Shown here piece by piece: positions 41,231 through 51,676 of a stretch of 64,000 nucleotides of DNA (within the stretch, counting starts at the first letter, position 1; each line of letters opens with the position of its first letter). The DNA comes from Anisus vortex (lineage: Eukaryota > Mollusca > Gastropoda > Planorbidae), in the NCBI GenBank assembly GCA_949126835.1, contig OX421497.1, positions 11,502,132-11,566,131 on the forward strand. Direction: 5' to 3'. Position numbers and translations under genes: made by a program. The notes beneath the pieces are model-generated. The model was not told the origin of the DNA. It did not search any database and worked only from the letters and a program-made list of their open reading frames with translations.

Positions 41231-44230
41231 TTACATGCGCGACAACGTGTCAGCGACCACATTTTGTTTACCTGGTAAATATACCACATTTAAATTATAT
41301 GCTTGGCGGAATAAGCTCCAGCGAATAATTCTTTGATTCTGTTTAACCCTGGAAAGGAAAACTAAAGGGTTATGATCAGTTAAAATATCAATTGGATATG
41401 GAGAACCATTGATATAAAAATCAAAATGTTTCAATGCTAGAATTAATCCCAAAAGTTCTTTTTCTATCACACTATAGTTTCTTTGATGCTTATCAAATTT
41501 TTGAGAGTAAAAACTAATCGGGTGTTCCAGTGAATCATCACCCTTTTGAGAAATGACCGCTCCCATCCCTGTATCACACGCGTCAACGGTAATTTTAAAG
41601 GGTTTACTGTAATTGGGTGTTACTAATACAGGTGCCTCAGAAAGAACATCTTTTAATTTATCAAAGGCCTGGTGGCATTCATTAGACCATTTGAAAATGC
41701 AATTCTTCTTTAATAGATTTGTTGGTGGACATGCAATGGTTGAGAAATTTTGACAGAACCGACGGTAGTATCCCGCCATCCCGAGAAAACTGCGGAGTTG
41801 TTTACAGGTTTCAGGAACAGGGAACTCGCGAATAGCCTTCACCTTTGCATTTAATGGTTTTACCAAACCGTTTCCCACTATGTGACCTAGATACTCGATG
41901 GTTGCATGGCAGAACTGACTCTTAGTCAAGTTAATGGTGAGATTAGCATGAGTCAATTTCGTAAATAACAAATGCAGTTGATCTAAATGAGATTTAAAAT
42001 TGTCACTAAAGACAACAATATCGTCGAGGTATGCATGACATTTAGGAATGTCCTGAGTAATGGTATTTATTAACCGTTGAAAAGTAGAGGGTGCATTAAC
42101 CATACCAAAGGGCATGACCTTAAATTTGTACAGTCCATCAGGGGTTACAAACGATGATATCTCCTGAGTCCTCTCCGTCAGTGGAATCTGAAAATACGCC
42201 GTTAATAGGTCAATTTTTGTCACAAACTTAGCATTACTCACTTGATCTATTAGATCGTCGATTCTTGATATTGGATAGGAATCAGTTTTTGTCATTTTGT
42301 TTACCTTATGGTAGTCCACACAAAACCTCATGGATCCGTCGGCTTTAGGTACCAATACGCAAGGGGAAGACCAGTCACTACTACTAGGTGTAATAATGTC
42401 ATTGTCAAGCATGTAGCGAACCTCTTTACGGATGCATTCTAACTGGATAGGATTTGACCTGTATGGATGTTGTTTAATAGCTTTAGTATTTTCATTTAGA
42501 ATAACATCATGTTTAACTACACTAGTTCTACTAGGTACATCTCCAAATAAATGGATATTTTCATTAATTAGACCTTTGATAGCGGATTGTTCGCAATCAG
42601 GTAAATGTGCCAATTTTTCATTTAGGTTTTTCAGAGCCTTTTTATTTTGCAGTTTGCTTTCTGCCACTTCACGCTCAATTTCGGGTGAATTATTCCCGAC
42701 TTTAATAACAGTGTTTACCGAGGCAACAACTTTTTGTTCTTCTCTGGTAATGTATGGTTTCAACATATTGATATGGCACACTCGTTGCGATTTCCGTCTA
42801 TCAGGGGTCTTTACAAGATAGTTAACCTCACTAAGCTTAGCCATAACCTCGTAGGGTCCTGTAAACTTGGCACTCAGGGGTTGACCAGACAGTGGCGTCA
42901 GCATGAGAACTTTATCACCAGGTTGGAAGATACGGGTTCTTGCGTTGACGTCATAATAGACCTTCATCTTGTCTTGTGCCTGCAAAAGATTAGATCTGAC
43001 AACTTTTAATGCATTATACAGTCTATTTCTAAAGTTTTCCACGTATGTCAGTAGACCCGTGTCTTCAGTGGATGATAACCATGTCTCTTGTAACAGCTTT
43101 AGTGGTCCACGAACTGTGTGTCCGAATACCAGTTCAAAGGGACTGAAACCAAGAGATTCTTGTACAGCCTCTCTGGTTGCGAAGAGTGCGAAGGGAATAC
43201 CACGATCCCAGTCGTCGTTATGCTCGAAACAGAAAGTACGGAGCATGTTTTTCAATGTTTGGTGGTATCGTTCCAGTGCGCCTTGACTCTGTGGATGATA
43301 TGCACTCGATACTGCATGACGAATACCCAGCCGTTCTAAGACTTGGCGAAATAACTTCGATGTGAAATTTGAACCTTGATCTGACTGCACGGTTTTCGGA
43401 AGACCATATCGGGTGAAGAATCCGATAAGTGCATAAGAGATTTTGTCGGCATTGATGCTACGTAGAGGAATAGCCTCTGGGAATCTCGTTGCCGAACACA
43501 TAATAGTGAACAGATACTGGTGGCCAGCCTTAGTTTTAGGCAATGGACCGACACAGTCTATAATGATGTGACTGAAGGGTTCTGAGAATGCTGGTATGGG
43601 TCGTAGAGGAGCTACCGGAATGGTCTGATTCGGTTTGCCGACCATCTGGCAGACATGACATGATCTGCAAAACGATGTGACGTCACGACGTAGGCCAGGC
43701 CAGAAGAAATGTGGAAGAATCCTATCGAAGGTTTTCTGAATCCCTAGGTGACCAGCATACGGTAAAACATGGGCCATATGTAGTATGTCCTTGAGGTATA
43801 CATTGGGTACCACGATTTGATGTACTTCGCTGCATGTTTCATCGTCGTTTTCTTTCCCTCTCCATTTCCTCATCAACAACTCGTCCCTCAGGTAATAACC
43901 TGCGGCCATTGTTTCTAACTCTCCTTCATTCTTTGCTTCCTCTTTTAGCTTCCCGATCTCTGGATCTTTGCCCTGAGCAAGAATGAGTAGTTGTCTAGGC
44001 GACAAATTATTTTGATCAGTATGACTTGAGTGACCACCTAGAACATCCGCCATGAAGGTTGCTTGCAAGTCAATCTCTGGTGTTGGTTCTGGTTTCTTTG
44101 TCGATTCATTAGTCATCTGCTGTTTCTCCATAGCTCTGGTGATAACGCATACTGAATTTTCAGTATTCCTACACTGAACAGTCTTTGGTTTCTTTAAGTA
44201 CAGGATGTACCTGATTCTTGGCAAAGTCAC
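41231..44230 (-). CDS. pol: Gypsy pol: integrase, GPY module, reverse transcriptase, RNase H
   Basis: An uninterrupted frame of 999 residues. The start Met is nominal; real pol probably enters from the protease frame. An HHCC zinc finger (about 151-194) precedes the integrase core with D225 (IIDCVGPLP), D284 (QSDQGSNF) and E320 (GALERYHQ). A GPY motif follows at 458-460. RT comes next: DYHKVNK, KIDLLTAYFQ (D674), FGMVNAPSTFQ and the YLDD active site at 734-737. RNase H ends it with D883, E924 and D952, closing ADTLSRM. Integrase before RT inverts the usual Ty3/Gypsy order and is known for the Gmr1-like group. All catalytic residues look intact. Confidence 0.92.
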   Translation of the reverse strand: MTLPRIRYILYLKKPKTVQCRNTENSVCVITRAMEKQQMTNESTKKPEPTPEIDLQATFMADVLGGHSSHTDQNNLSPRQLLILAQGKDPEIGKLKEEAKNEGELETMAAGYYLRDELLMRKWRGKENDDETCSEVHQIVVPNVYLKDILHMAHVLPYAGHLGIQKTFDRILPHFFWPGLRRDVTSFCRSCHVCQMVGKPNQTIPVAPLRPIPAFSEPFSHIIIDCVGPLPKTKAGHQYLFTIMCSATRFPEAIPLRSINADKISYALIGFFTRYGLPKTVQSDQGSNFTSKLFRQVLERLGIRHAVSSAYHPQSQGALERYHQTLKNMLRTFCFEHNDDWDRGIPFALFATREAVQESLGFSPFELVFGHTVRGPLKLLQETWLSSTEDTGLLTYVENFRNRLYNALKVVRSNLLQAQDKMKVYYDVNARTRIFQPGDKVLMLTPLSGQPLSAKFTGPYEVMAKLSEVNYLVKTPDRRKSQRVCHINMLKPYITREEQKVVASVNTVIKVGNNSPEIEREVAESKLQNKKALKNLNEKLAHLPDCEQSAIKGLINENIHLFGDVPSRTSVVKHDVILNENTKAIKQHPYRSNPIQLECIRKEVRYMLDNDIITPSSSDWSSPCVLVPKADGSMRFCVDYHKVNKMTKTDSYPISRIDDLIDQVSNAKFVTKIDLLTAYFQIPLTERTQEISSFVTPDGLYKFKVMPFGMVNAPSTFQRLINTITQDIPKCHAYLDDIVVFSDNFKSHLDQLHLLFTKLTHANLTINLTKSQFCHATIEYLGHIVGNGLVKPLNAKVKAIREFPVPETCKQLRSFLGMAGYYRRFCQNFSTIACPPTNLLKKNCIFKWSNECHQAFDKLKDVLSEAPVLVTPNYSKPFKITVDACDTGMGAVISQKGDDSLEHPISFYSQKFDKHQRNYSVIEKELLGLILALKHFDFYINGSPYPIDILTDHNPLVFLSRVKQNQRIIRWSLFRQAYNLNVVYLPGKQNVVADTLSRM

Positions 44231-45014
44231 TTCCTAAAAGTAATGAAATGCCTCTGTAGGGAAATTTCTTCACTATCTCAACAATAACAGATCCAGTGAA
44301 GTAATTACTCTTCAACTGTATACGATGTAACGGTGCCGTGAGTGTTCCAGCCATAGTACTGATCAAGGCATACTGGCCTGTATGAGTCAATTTCGACGTT
44401 GGTACAGTATTCTTCAACAGTAGAGATATATCAGCACCGGAGTCACGTAGAATTTTAATCTTCCGTTCTCTAGCTTGATTATCTATAGGTGACACATAGC
44501 CCTCGCTAACATCCGATAGCATGCACTCGGGTAGTTCTCTGCCTACTGAGTTTCTTGCTACACTACTGCCTCCATATGTAAACGTTTTATTTACTGTTTG
44601 TTCATCTGTCACACTCCCTTTGGAGTTGAAACTAGAATGTTCAATAGCCTCGGTCTTCATTTCAAAGACTTTTTCCGACTTTGAGCAACTTGGACATGCG
44701 TGTTTCGCCATCTCCTCATGACTAACATCAGATGTCTTTCTTTCAGCTTTAATTCTTTTGTGGGCAGTTTTGTTTATTTGAGTTTCAGTTTGTACGGCGA
44801 TGTGTGATAAAACCACGTTGTTCTTGTTTTTAATGGGTCTTTTCTCTTTATGTAGACTCCAACAATTCTCTTTGATATGTCCATCTTTCTTACAAAATGT
44901 ACAGGTAATTCTCTTTTGTACAAAACTTGAATTCTCTTGTTTATCGGCTTTTTGTTTACTTTTATCCTCTGTCGATCTTAACTTCCTCTCTGTATTACTG
45001 TTTTGAGTCCTCAA
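44169..45014 (-). CDS. Gypsy gag zinc knuckle and aspartic protease
   Basis: 281 residues. A CCHC knuckle, C38-x2-C41-x4-H46-x4-C51, sits near the start after a basic region. The protease has the DSGA catalytic motif at 191-194 and a later SLLLGSDFA. The frame ends 22 residues after LLLGSDFA and overlaps the pol frame by 62 nt in another phase. Either a frameshift event during translation or a mutation separates protease from pol. The upstream link to gag is also out of frame. Confidence 0.85.
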   Translation of the reverse strand: MRTQNSNTERKLRSTEDKSKQKADKQENSSFVQKRITCTFCKKDGHIKENCWSLHKEKRPIKNKNNVVLSHIAVQTETQINKTAHKRIKAERKTSDVSHEEMAKHACPSCSKSEKVFEMKTEAIEHSSFNSKGSVTDEQTVNKTFTYGGSSVARNSVGRELPECMLSDVSEGYVSPIDNQARERKIKILRDSGADISLLLKNTVPTSKLTHTGQYALISTMAGTLTAPLHRIQLKSNYFTGSVIVEIVKKFPYRGISLLLGSDFAKNQVHPVLKETKDCSV

Positions 45015-45162
45015 ACTTGTTCTGTCATTTTGAAAATAATGGCTATGCGGGTGAATAATGACTTTTTCATCGGCTTTAACTGCTGCTTGTTCTGCTATTT
45101 CAATGCCACATCAGCCAAATGAACTTTTATATCAGTGCGAATCTTCTCAGTAAAATCCTCCA

Positions 45163-46035
45163 TCAGTATATGAGATTATATAGTTTTTCATAATCTTTAT
45201 TCACATTCTTAGAACGTAACCATCGATCAAAATACTTTTTCTCTAATCTCAGGAAGTCAACATGTGAAACTTCTGGTTCCTTCTTGTACTCACGATATAA
45301 CTTTCGATACTTTTCTGGAGTTAGAACATAACTCAATAGTACTCTGCTCTTTATTAGTTCATAATCATTGCATTCCTCTGGAGTCAAATTCAATACTACA
45401 TCTAGAGCCTTGCCTTTTGTTAGAGCTGAACGTAAAAGTACTGCTTTCTTATCTTCAGGAAATTTATAATCGATCGAGTTTCTATCGAAGACCATAAAGA
45501 ACTCATCAATGTCCATGTTCTCCATGCTTGGTACATGCTTTTTAAACTTATATAGTTCCACATTATTTGTTTCCTGCATCGTATGAGTTGACGAACGAGA
45601 CTTTGCCAATTCAATACGTTCATTACTAGCGATTCTTTCTTTTTCCAATTCCTTCTCTTTCTCTGCTTCTATTCTTTTACCCTCCAATTGTAATTCTAAC
45701 TTCTTCATTTCTAACTGGAATTTCATGTCCGCACTTAGTTCATTTCCATTCATTTTAATATCATGGTTATTTATATCTGTTTTCAGGGTTTCTGATACAT
45801 TGAGAACCAATGATTCTTCATTATTCATAGTATTTTCTTCAAGCATTCTTCCATGTCTTTTCAAACAGTCCTTAATTTCTTGAATTAATTTACTCCTTAC
45901 TGGTGTAACTTCAGTAATTTCTATTCCCAGAGAGTTTGCCATCTCTTTTAACTGGGTTAATGACATGCTATTTAACTGTTCTGACGTGATAGCAAAAATA
46001 TTCAATTGCTCCAACGTAAGATTAGCTTCCGCCAT
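45163..46035 (-). pseudogene. gag: Gypsy gag, N-terminal and capsid-like part, interrupted
   Basis: 290 residues from an ATG at 46035, about 280 bases inside the 5' LTR. An SAP-like helical N-terminus (about 15-60), a charged coiled-coil-like stretch rich in Glu, Lys and Leu (104-146), then a capsid-like region (160-290) with DEFFMVFD. The frame ends in TGA at 45163. Homology continues in another frame for about 15 codons and then shifts again before the zinc-knuckle frame, so at least two breaks separate it from the rest. Confidence 0.8.
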
Positions 46036-46315
46036 GTTTTTATATTAATGACGTAAATAGAAGATAAAAAATTCAACTTTACCTTTCATAAAGTCCTTTG
46101 AAATATTTTTACACCACTGTTAATTTGTAGAAGATAAATTTTAAGGATGGTTGTATACAAAGCTGAAAACAGTATGTCCGAACACAGACAGTGCCTCCCA
46201 CGTAGACAGAATTTGAATAAATATTTGTTGTAAATCGTTTTCACTAAAACAGTTGTATATTCTCAATTTCTTATACCTACAAACTTTAGATCCAGGACGC
46301 TAGCCCCCAATCTTT

Positions 46316-46915
46316 TGTCACGTGCGAAATCAGCTACTGACGTATGATGATATTTTTAGTAATGTATTATTATATATTGTTTTGATTCACATCCATCTTG
46401 GATCTCACAAGGTTGTATAAGAAGTAGTATTGATATTATTGAAGTAGATTTGATGTTTATTTGACTCGTATGATGTGAATCTTTTGTGTATGAAGTGATT
46501 TAGATAAACTGTACCTTAATATAGAGGAAATCCACAATCCTGTTTGAATCATTGAACACAATTTTATTCCAACAAGTTGAGATGATAAATATAACAGTAA
46601 CACAGAATACATGTACCAGTATTATATGATGAAACTTAATCAGTTGAGATTCTTCTATATCGTACTAAGCCGTAATCCTATCTTTAAGAAAGTGGTCAAA
46701 AACAGTCCTCACACATTAGCGCCCAAGCTAGAACTAAACTAACGGTCTCAAACCCTCGTGCATATGACGTATTTAATGCTATGACGTAGTGTCTAGACAT
46801 ATACATGTTTTATTCCTAACACGGAAACATTTCGGGTTTAAGATTATTTCTTTTTAACTTTAGTTAATAATAATAGAACCAATATACTTATGGAAATAAA
46901 ACTACTTTTGTAACA
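46316..46915 (-). repeat. Gypsy 5' LTR
   Basis: 600 bp, same length as the other LTR. It should hold the element's promoter, but no TATA box stands out from the AT-rich background. The primer-binding site lies just inside it. Confidence 0.95.
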
Positions 46916-47065
46916 ATATACAGATACATGGATGTCTTGTCCTTTGGTTCTCAGTGAAGATAAAAATAAATGTGTACACATTAACTGACATGCTAAACAA
47001 TTTTAAAACTGTATATTTAATTCCATAGTAAATAAAAAAAATATATTGATGGACCAAATGAAGAA

Positions 47066-47100
47066 ATCTTATCTTATCTTATCTTATCTTATCTTATATA
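47066..47100. repeat. (ATCTT)n microsatellite
   Basis: Six or seven ATCTT units, the complement of the TAAGA tail units of the LINE family. Probably a relic tail of a minus-strand insertion. Confidence 0.7.
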
Positions 47101-47389
47101 TTGTAAACTTATATAGATAAGTGAGGTTGTGCTAAATATTCTCAATGCTAAGGGACACCACTCCATAATTTAAACGAATTTCTCATTATATGATTTTGCT
47201 GTTTGTTTTTTTTTTGTTTTTTTTTTACGGTTTTTAAAAAACTTATGATTTGTTTCCCTTTGCAGCAGGAAACGAGTACGTCACGTGTGGTGTTTATGGA
47301 CCAATCAACACAGAAGTAGACACACAGACTTAGAACGTTCAACCCGCAGCTCTTATACGTGTCTGGTTGTCTGAAATCCAATCTAGTGC

Positions 47390-47495
47390 AAGTACAGGCG
47401 ACAGGGCATTGTGCTGCCAACACATTCATCTTCAAAGCTGTCCTAACTGAAATTGGTGAACTTTGCTTCACCAGCCCTAACAAGCTACATAAATT
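47390..47495 (+). repeat. SINE family 1, 3' fragment, diverged
   Basis: CAGGCGACAGGGCATTGTGC, then AAATTGGTGAACTTTGCTTC and ACCAGCCC match the family's 3' half. Confidence 0.5.
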
Positions 47496-47679
47496 TTATT
47501 ATTGCAATGCATTAGCTTTGAAATAATTTGTTCATAAACAACCATAGCTATATATATATCCATAAACCATCACACATACAATTTTTCATGTAGGCATATC
47601 GATCTATCCATCTATTCATCTTCCAAGCAATGTAATCCATCCAATCACCAACTTACCTCTGAGATTGGTTTGCTTTAAA

Positions 47680-47832
47680 TCGTGTTTCCTGAGTGGCACC
47701 CGGGCGGGAAATGGGTTTCCTGGACAAACCGTTTTAAACACTAATCAAAGTGCACGACTAGACTCAATCCACGGATAATCATAGGATCGATGGGCCCTCT
47801 ATAACATATAAGAAGTTGAGATAAGATAACAG
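47680..47832 (+). repeat. LINE 3'-end fragment, diverged
   Basis: GTTTCCTGAGTGGCACCCGG, AAATGGGTTTCCTGGACAAA and CACGACTAGACTC recall the last 150 bases of the LINE at 48488. It ends AACATATAAG... GATAAGATAAC. Confidence 0.65.
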
Positions 47833-48487
47833 TGCATAATCATCCGTATGCGACATACTCTACCGATCCGGTTGGGCTTCTCCGATGGCGGTGTCACCCG
47901 TGACCGGTCCGCCCCACTCCACCCCGATTCAGGACGCTACTGGCTAAATATGTTTGTTATTGTTTATTTTGTTCTGCCTCTGGTTCAGCTTTAATGATTT
48001 ATTATAATTAATTTACTATTATGTAAAACAGTTGTTACCGTTTTCTTATAATCCACTTACTTACAATGCAGAATCAAAATTATAAGTTTAGAAATACAGT
48101 ATATTATATAATGTGTATGTGTATTAAAAAACATTATTACCTCTGTGTATATCAAGCTTTAATTTTGGACTGATATAATATGTATATATAACTAATATAC
48201 ACCTTATAATATATATATATATAGTTCTGTTATGTTCGTTTTAATTTAAAATTTCCACTGTACGTTTGAGATGCATCTAAAATTGAGGAAAAATGTTTTG
48301 TAATATTTTATTGAAAAATAAAGTGTGCTTGAAGAAAAAAAAATATTTGTAATGAGCGGGATTGAAAAAATTAGACAAAAAATGGTGTTGTTGTTTTAAA
48401 TAATGATTGATAATAACATTTAAAATAAAGTATTAACAATATGGGCAGAATTGTTGTGTTTTTTTTTAAGTCTCAAGATAAAGATTC

Positions 48488-49750
48488 TTGCACTGTGCCC
48501 ACACCAACATGGCTTTAGGAAAAATAGATCATGTGAGACTCAATTAATAGGCCTAATAGATGACTTGTCAAAGGGATTAGATAATAACAACCAAATTGAT
48601 GCTATATTACTAGATTTTTCAAAAGCATTTGATAAAGTTCATCATTCTAGTCTACTAAAAAAACTTAAATATTTTGGCATCTCTGGTCCCTTACATCAGT
48701 GGATTCAGGACTTTCTTATAGGCAGAGAACAAACAGTGATAATAAATGGCTCTAAGTCATCACCAATAACTGTAAACTCAGGAGTTCCACAAGGAACTGT
48801 TCTAGGACCCCTACTATTTCTAATTTATATTAATGATCTGCCAAATTGCATCAACACAGGAACAAAAGTAAGATTATTTGCCGATGATTGCATCATTTAT
48901 AGAATAATAAAGACAGGAAAAGATAGTGAACTCCTACAAAAAGACCTAGATGAACTACAAAAATGGGAATCAAACTGGAGTATGTCTTTTTACCCAGAAA
49001 AATGCCAACTAATAAGGGTATCCAAGAAAAAGAAACAAATAATAGCAAACTACTTCATTCATGGTAAAGAACTAACTCAAACTAACAATGCTAAGTATCT
49101 AGGAGTAATAATAAATGATAAGTTATCTTGGAACCCTCATATTGATGAAGTAATACAAAAATCAAACAAAACTTTAGGATTCATAAAAAGGAACTTTTAC
49201 AAATGTAATAAGAACATAAAACTAAAATGCTATCTTACATTAGTTAGGCCTATACTAGAATATGCAGCATCTGTATGGGACCCATCAACTAAAGAAAACA
49301 TTAAAAAATTATAACAAATTCAAAAAAGAGCTGCAAGGTTCATAACTAGCGAATATTCCCAATTAACAAGAGTAACACCATTAGTCAAATCATTAAACCT
49401 AGAAACACTAGAAGACAGAAGGGCAAAGAGCAAAGTAGTAATAATACATAAGGCATTAAACTCTAATTTAGAAATACAACACAATAACAACCTGTTGCAA
49501 ATCTCAGATAAACATAAAGATAAAAACACTTTCCTTGTCCCTTATGCGAGAACAAATGCATATAAGTACTCTTTCTTCCCGAGTGGCATTCGGGCATGAA
49601 ATGGGTTGCCTGAACAAACCAGGAAAACCAGTAACTTAACATCATTTAAAACATTAATAAAAATGCAAGACTAGACTCGGACCACGGATGAGCGTAGGAC
49701 GCAATAATCTTCTTTATAGAAGGAGCGTCTGTAATGTATAAGATAAGATA
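48488..49750 (+). mobile_element. 5'-truncated LINE with 3' hairpin and TAAGA tail
   Basis: The 3' part of a non-LTR retrotransposon: RT coding, short 3' UTR, hairpin CTTCTTTATAGAAG (about 49711) and tail ATAAGATAAGATA. Flanks share AAGATAAAGATTC at 48475-48487 and 49745-49757, a likely 13-bp target duplication that merges with the tail. Related 3' ends are scattered over the whole window. Confidence 0.9.
48505..49672 (+). pseudogene. LINE reverse transcriptase with two nonsense codons
   Basis: Opens inside the RT domain: HQHGFRKNRSCETQLIGLID, ILLDFSKAFDKVHHSSLLKK, SGVPQGTVLGPLLFLIYIND, and the active site RLFADDCIIY. All RT motifs are intact up to a TAA at 49312. Past it the frame continues QIQKRAARF... 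to SFFPSGIRA, with TGA in place of a Trp codon at about 49598, then NGLPEQTRKTSN and a normal stop. Truncated at the 5' end, so endonuclease is absent. A CR1/Jockey-like affiliation is likely. Confidence 0.88.
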
Positions 49751-49894
49751 AAGATTCATATTAAAATCATTACAGTATATTCAGAGTACAAGAAGTATAT
49801 TTTATAGTAAAAGAAAATAACTTTGAATTGCATTTATAGTACTTCAATGATACTATTAGATTACATTTATTGCATTGAGTAATAAGATTACACT

Positions 49895-50406
49895 CAGAGT
49901 AAATAATTTATAATGAGAAAAATAGATTTATATGCAGAGTAACCAATTTTAGTCAGATCAGCCTAATTTTATTTAAAGCAACAGAATCTTTTCAACGTAA
50001 CAGAATTATGTTCACAAAACAAAAACAAACAAACAAAAACAGATTTATGTTGAGTATTAATGATTATTACTGATTATTATTTAAAAAGAACTTATTTATA
50101 GTAGCAGAATTACATTAAGAGTATGTTAATTCTTTTTGACAGTAGACTTTCAGAGTAAATAATTTATAATGAGAAAAATAGATTTATATGCAGAGTAACC
50201 AATTTTAGTCAGATCAGCCTAATTTTATTTAAAGCAACAGAATCTTTTTAACGTAACAGAATTATGTTCACAAAACAAAAACAAACAAACAAAAACAGAT
50301 TTATGTTGAGTATTAATGATTATTACTGATTATTATTTAAAAAGAACTTATTTATAGTAGCAGAATTACATTAAGAGTATGTTAATTCTTTTTGACAGTA
50401 GACTTT
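49895..50406. repeat. 256-bp tandem duplication
   Basis: Copies 49895-50150 and 50151-50406 differ at one visible position (TTTTCAACG versus TTTTTAACG). The surrounding 49760-50480 holds degenerate words like CAGAATTACATTNAGAGTA, suggesting an older array beneath. Confidence 0.93.
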
Positions 50407-50740
50407 CAGAGTAACATAATTTTAAAAAGCGTGACAGAATCACATTCAGAGGAACAGAGCTACATTGAGATAAATCACGAGCAATTGAGACAGAAAGCTA
50501 AATATTTTACAACAAAGTGTGGAAAAAAAATTCTTTTCTTAGAGGAAGCAGTTTTGATTTCCAGTTTTACATCTATAGGCCTATATATTATTATTATTAT
50601 CATTATTAGAATGTACGTTTTGCTTTGTACTGAACAACAATTATACTAAAACAAATATGAGAAGGTTGTGAAGCCACTACAACAGTTTTAACGTCTACTT
50701 TCCTCTCCTCGTGTATAAAACCACGTCGTAGACTTCCATG

Positions 50741-51205
50741 ACTTGGAGACGTCGAACCGCAGAGAACCGCAACTTGGAGACGTCGAACTGCAGAGAACTG
50801 CAACTTGGAGACGTCGAACCGCAGAGAAACGCGACTTGGAGTCGTCGAACCGTAGCAAACCGCGACTTGGAGACGTCGAACCGCAGAGAAACGCGACTTG
50901 GAGACGTCGAACCGCAGAGAAACGCGACTTGGAGTCGTCGAACCGTAGCAAACCGCGACTTGGAGACGTCGAACCGCAGAGAAACGCGACTTGGAGACGT
51001 CGAACCGCAGAGAAACGCGACTTGGAGTCGTCGAACCGTAGCAAACCGCGACTTGGAGACGTCGAACCGCAGAGAAACGCGACTTGGAGACGTCGAACCG
51101 CAGAGAAACGCGACTTGGAGACGTCGAACCGCAGAGAACCGCGACTTGGAGACGTCGAACCGTAGCGAACCGCGACTTGGAGACGTCGAACCGCAGAGAA
51201 CTACG
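50741..51205. repeat. 31-bp minisatellite with 93-bp higher-order period
   Basis: Fifteen units starting ACTTGGAGACGTCGAACCGC. Every third unit in 50834-51050 is a variant with GGAGTCGTCG and CCGTAGCAAACC, so a 3-unit (93-bp) block is repeated (50865-50957 equals 50958-51050). GC-rich in an AT-rich setting. Because 93 is divisible by 3 and units lack stops, long frames are open on both strands. Confidence 0.95.
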
Positions 51206-51676
51206 ACTTCGGCGCAATGATTAATAAATAATAAAATTAAAGCAGGCCCTCGAGAGAAAAAAATGATGCCGGTACGAGATCCCACTTATTTTTTTTTGCA
51301 TCTTCTTGACGAGAATCATGTCGGATGAACTAGAGGATCACGAAGAGACATTAATGGCAGAAGGATCACCAACCTTCGCTTTGCAGATGATCTAAAAATT
51401 CTATGAAGATGTACACGCTTCAGTATTGATATTGCAAATGTTAGATCTGCTGTGGCAACACAGTTGACACATAATTTTTTTTTGTACAGACTCTTCCCAA
51501 AATACATTTTGTTAAATGACAAAAAAAAGTGTTTAAATTTTTCAAAACATTTGTCTAAAATTATGATACGTTCAACATTCAACCTCCCCTCTTGGCTACC
51601 GCACAGAAAATCATTAAAGTGTAAGAGGATCGACTAACTAGCTTTGACTGCCGTATTATGCAGTGACATACTAGAG

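Larger units (their letters stand above)
39770..46915 (-). mobile_element. Full-length Gypsy (Ty3)-type LTR retrotransposon with integrase before RT
   Basis: Two 600-bp LTRs (39770-40369, 46316-46915) in direct orientation bound a 5.9 kb interior on the minus strand. Coding order is gag, zinc knuckle, protease, integrase with GPY module, RT, RNase H. The interior begins near TGGGGGCTAGCGTCCTGGAT (a likely tRNA primer-binding site, complement of 46291-46310) and ends with a purine tract, AAGGGGGGGGGGCGAG, next to the 3' LTR. A possible ATATA target duplication exists if the left border is 39767; this is tentative in AT-rich DNA. LTRs differ at about seven positions with no indels, so insertion was recent. 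Gag carries frameshifts. Confidence 0.93.

Noticed and set aside
42432..43365. Plus-strand open frames of 60-130 codons
   Set aside because: Antisense shadows of the Gypsy pol gene.
39760..46920. ATATA target duplication for the Gypsy element
   Set aside because: It requires moving the left border three bases outside the TG...CA end and lies in TA-rich DNA. Mentioned only as tentative.
47066..47100. Telomere-like pentanucleotide array
   Set aside because: The ATCTT unit is the complement of the local LINE tail (TAAGA), not a known telomere repeat.
50606..51285. Overlapping open frames of 118-203 codons on both strands
   Set aside because: All span the 31-bp minisatellite. Openness in most frames is a property of the unit, not evidence of a protein. 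Kept only as a finding.
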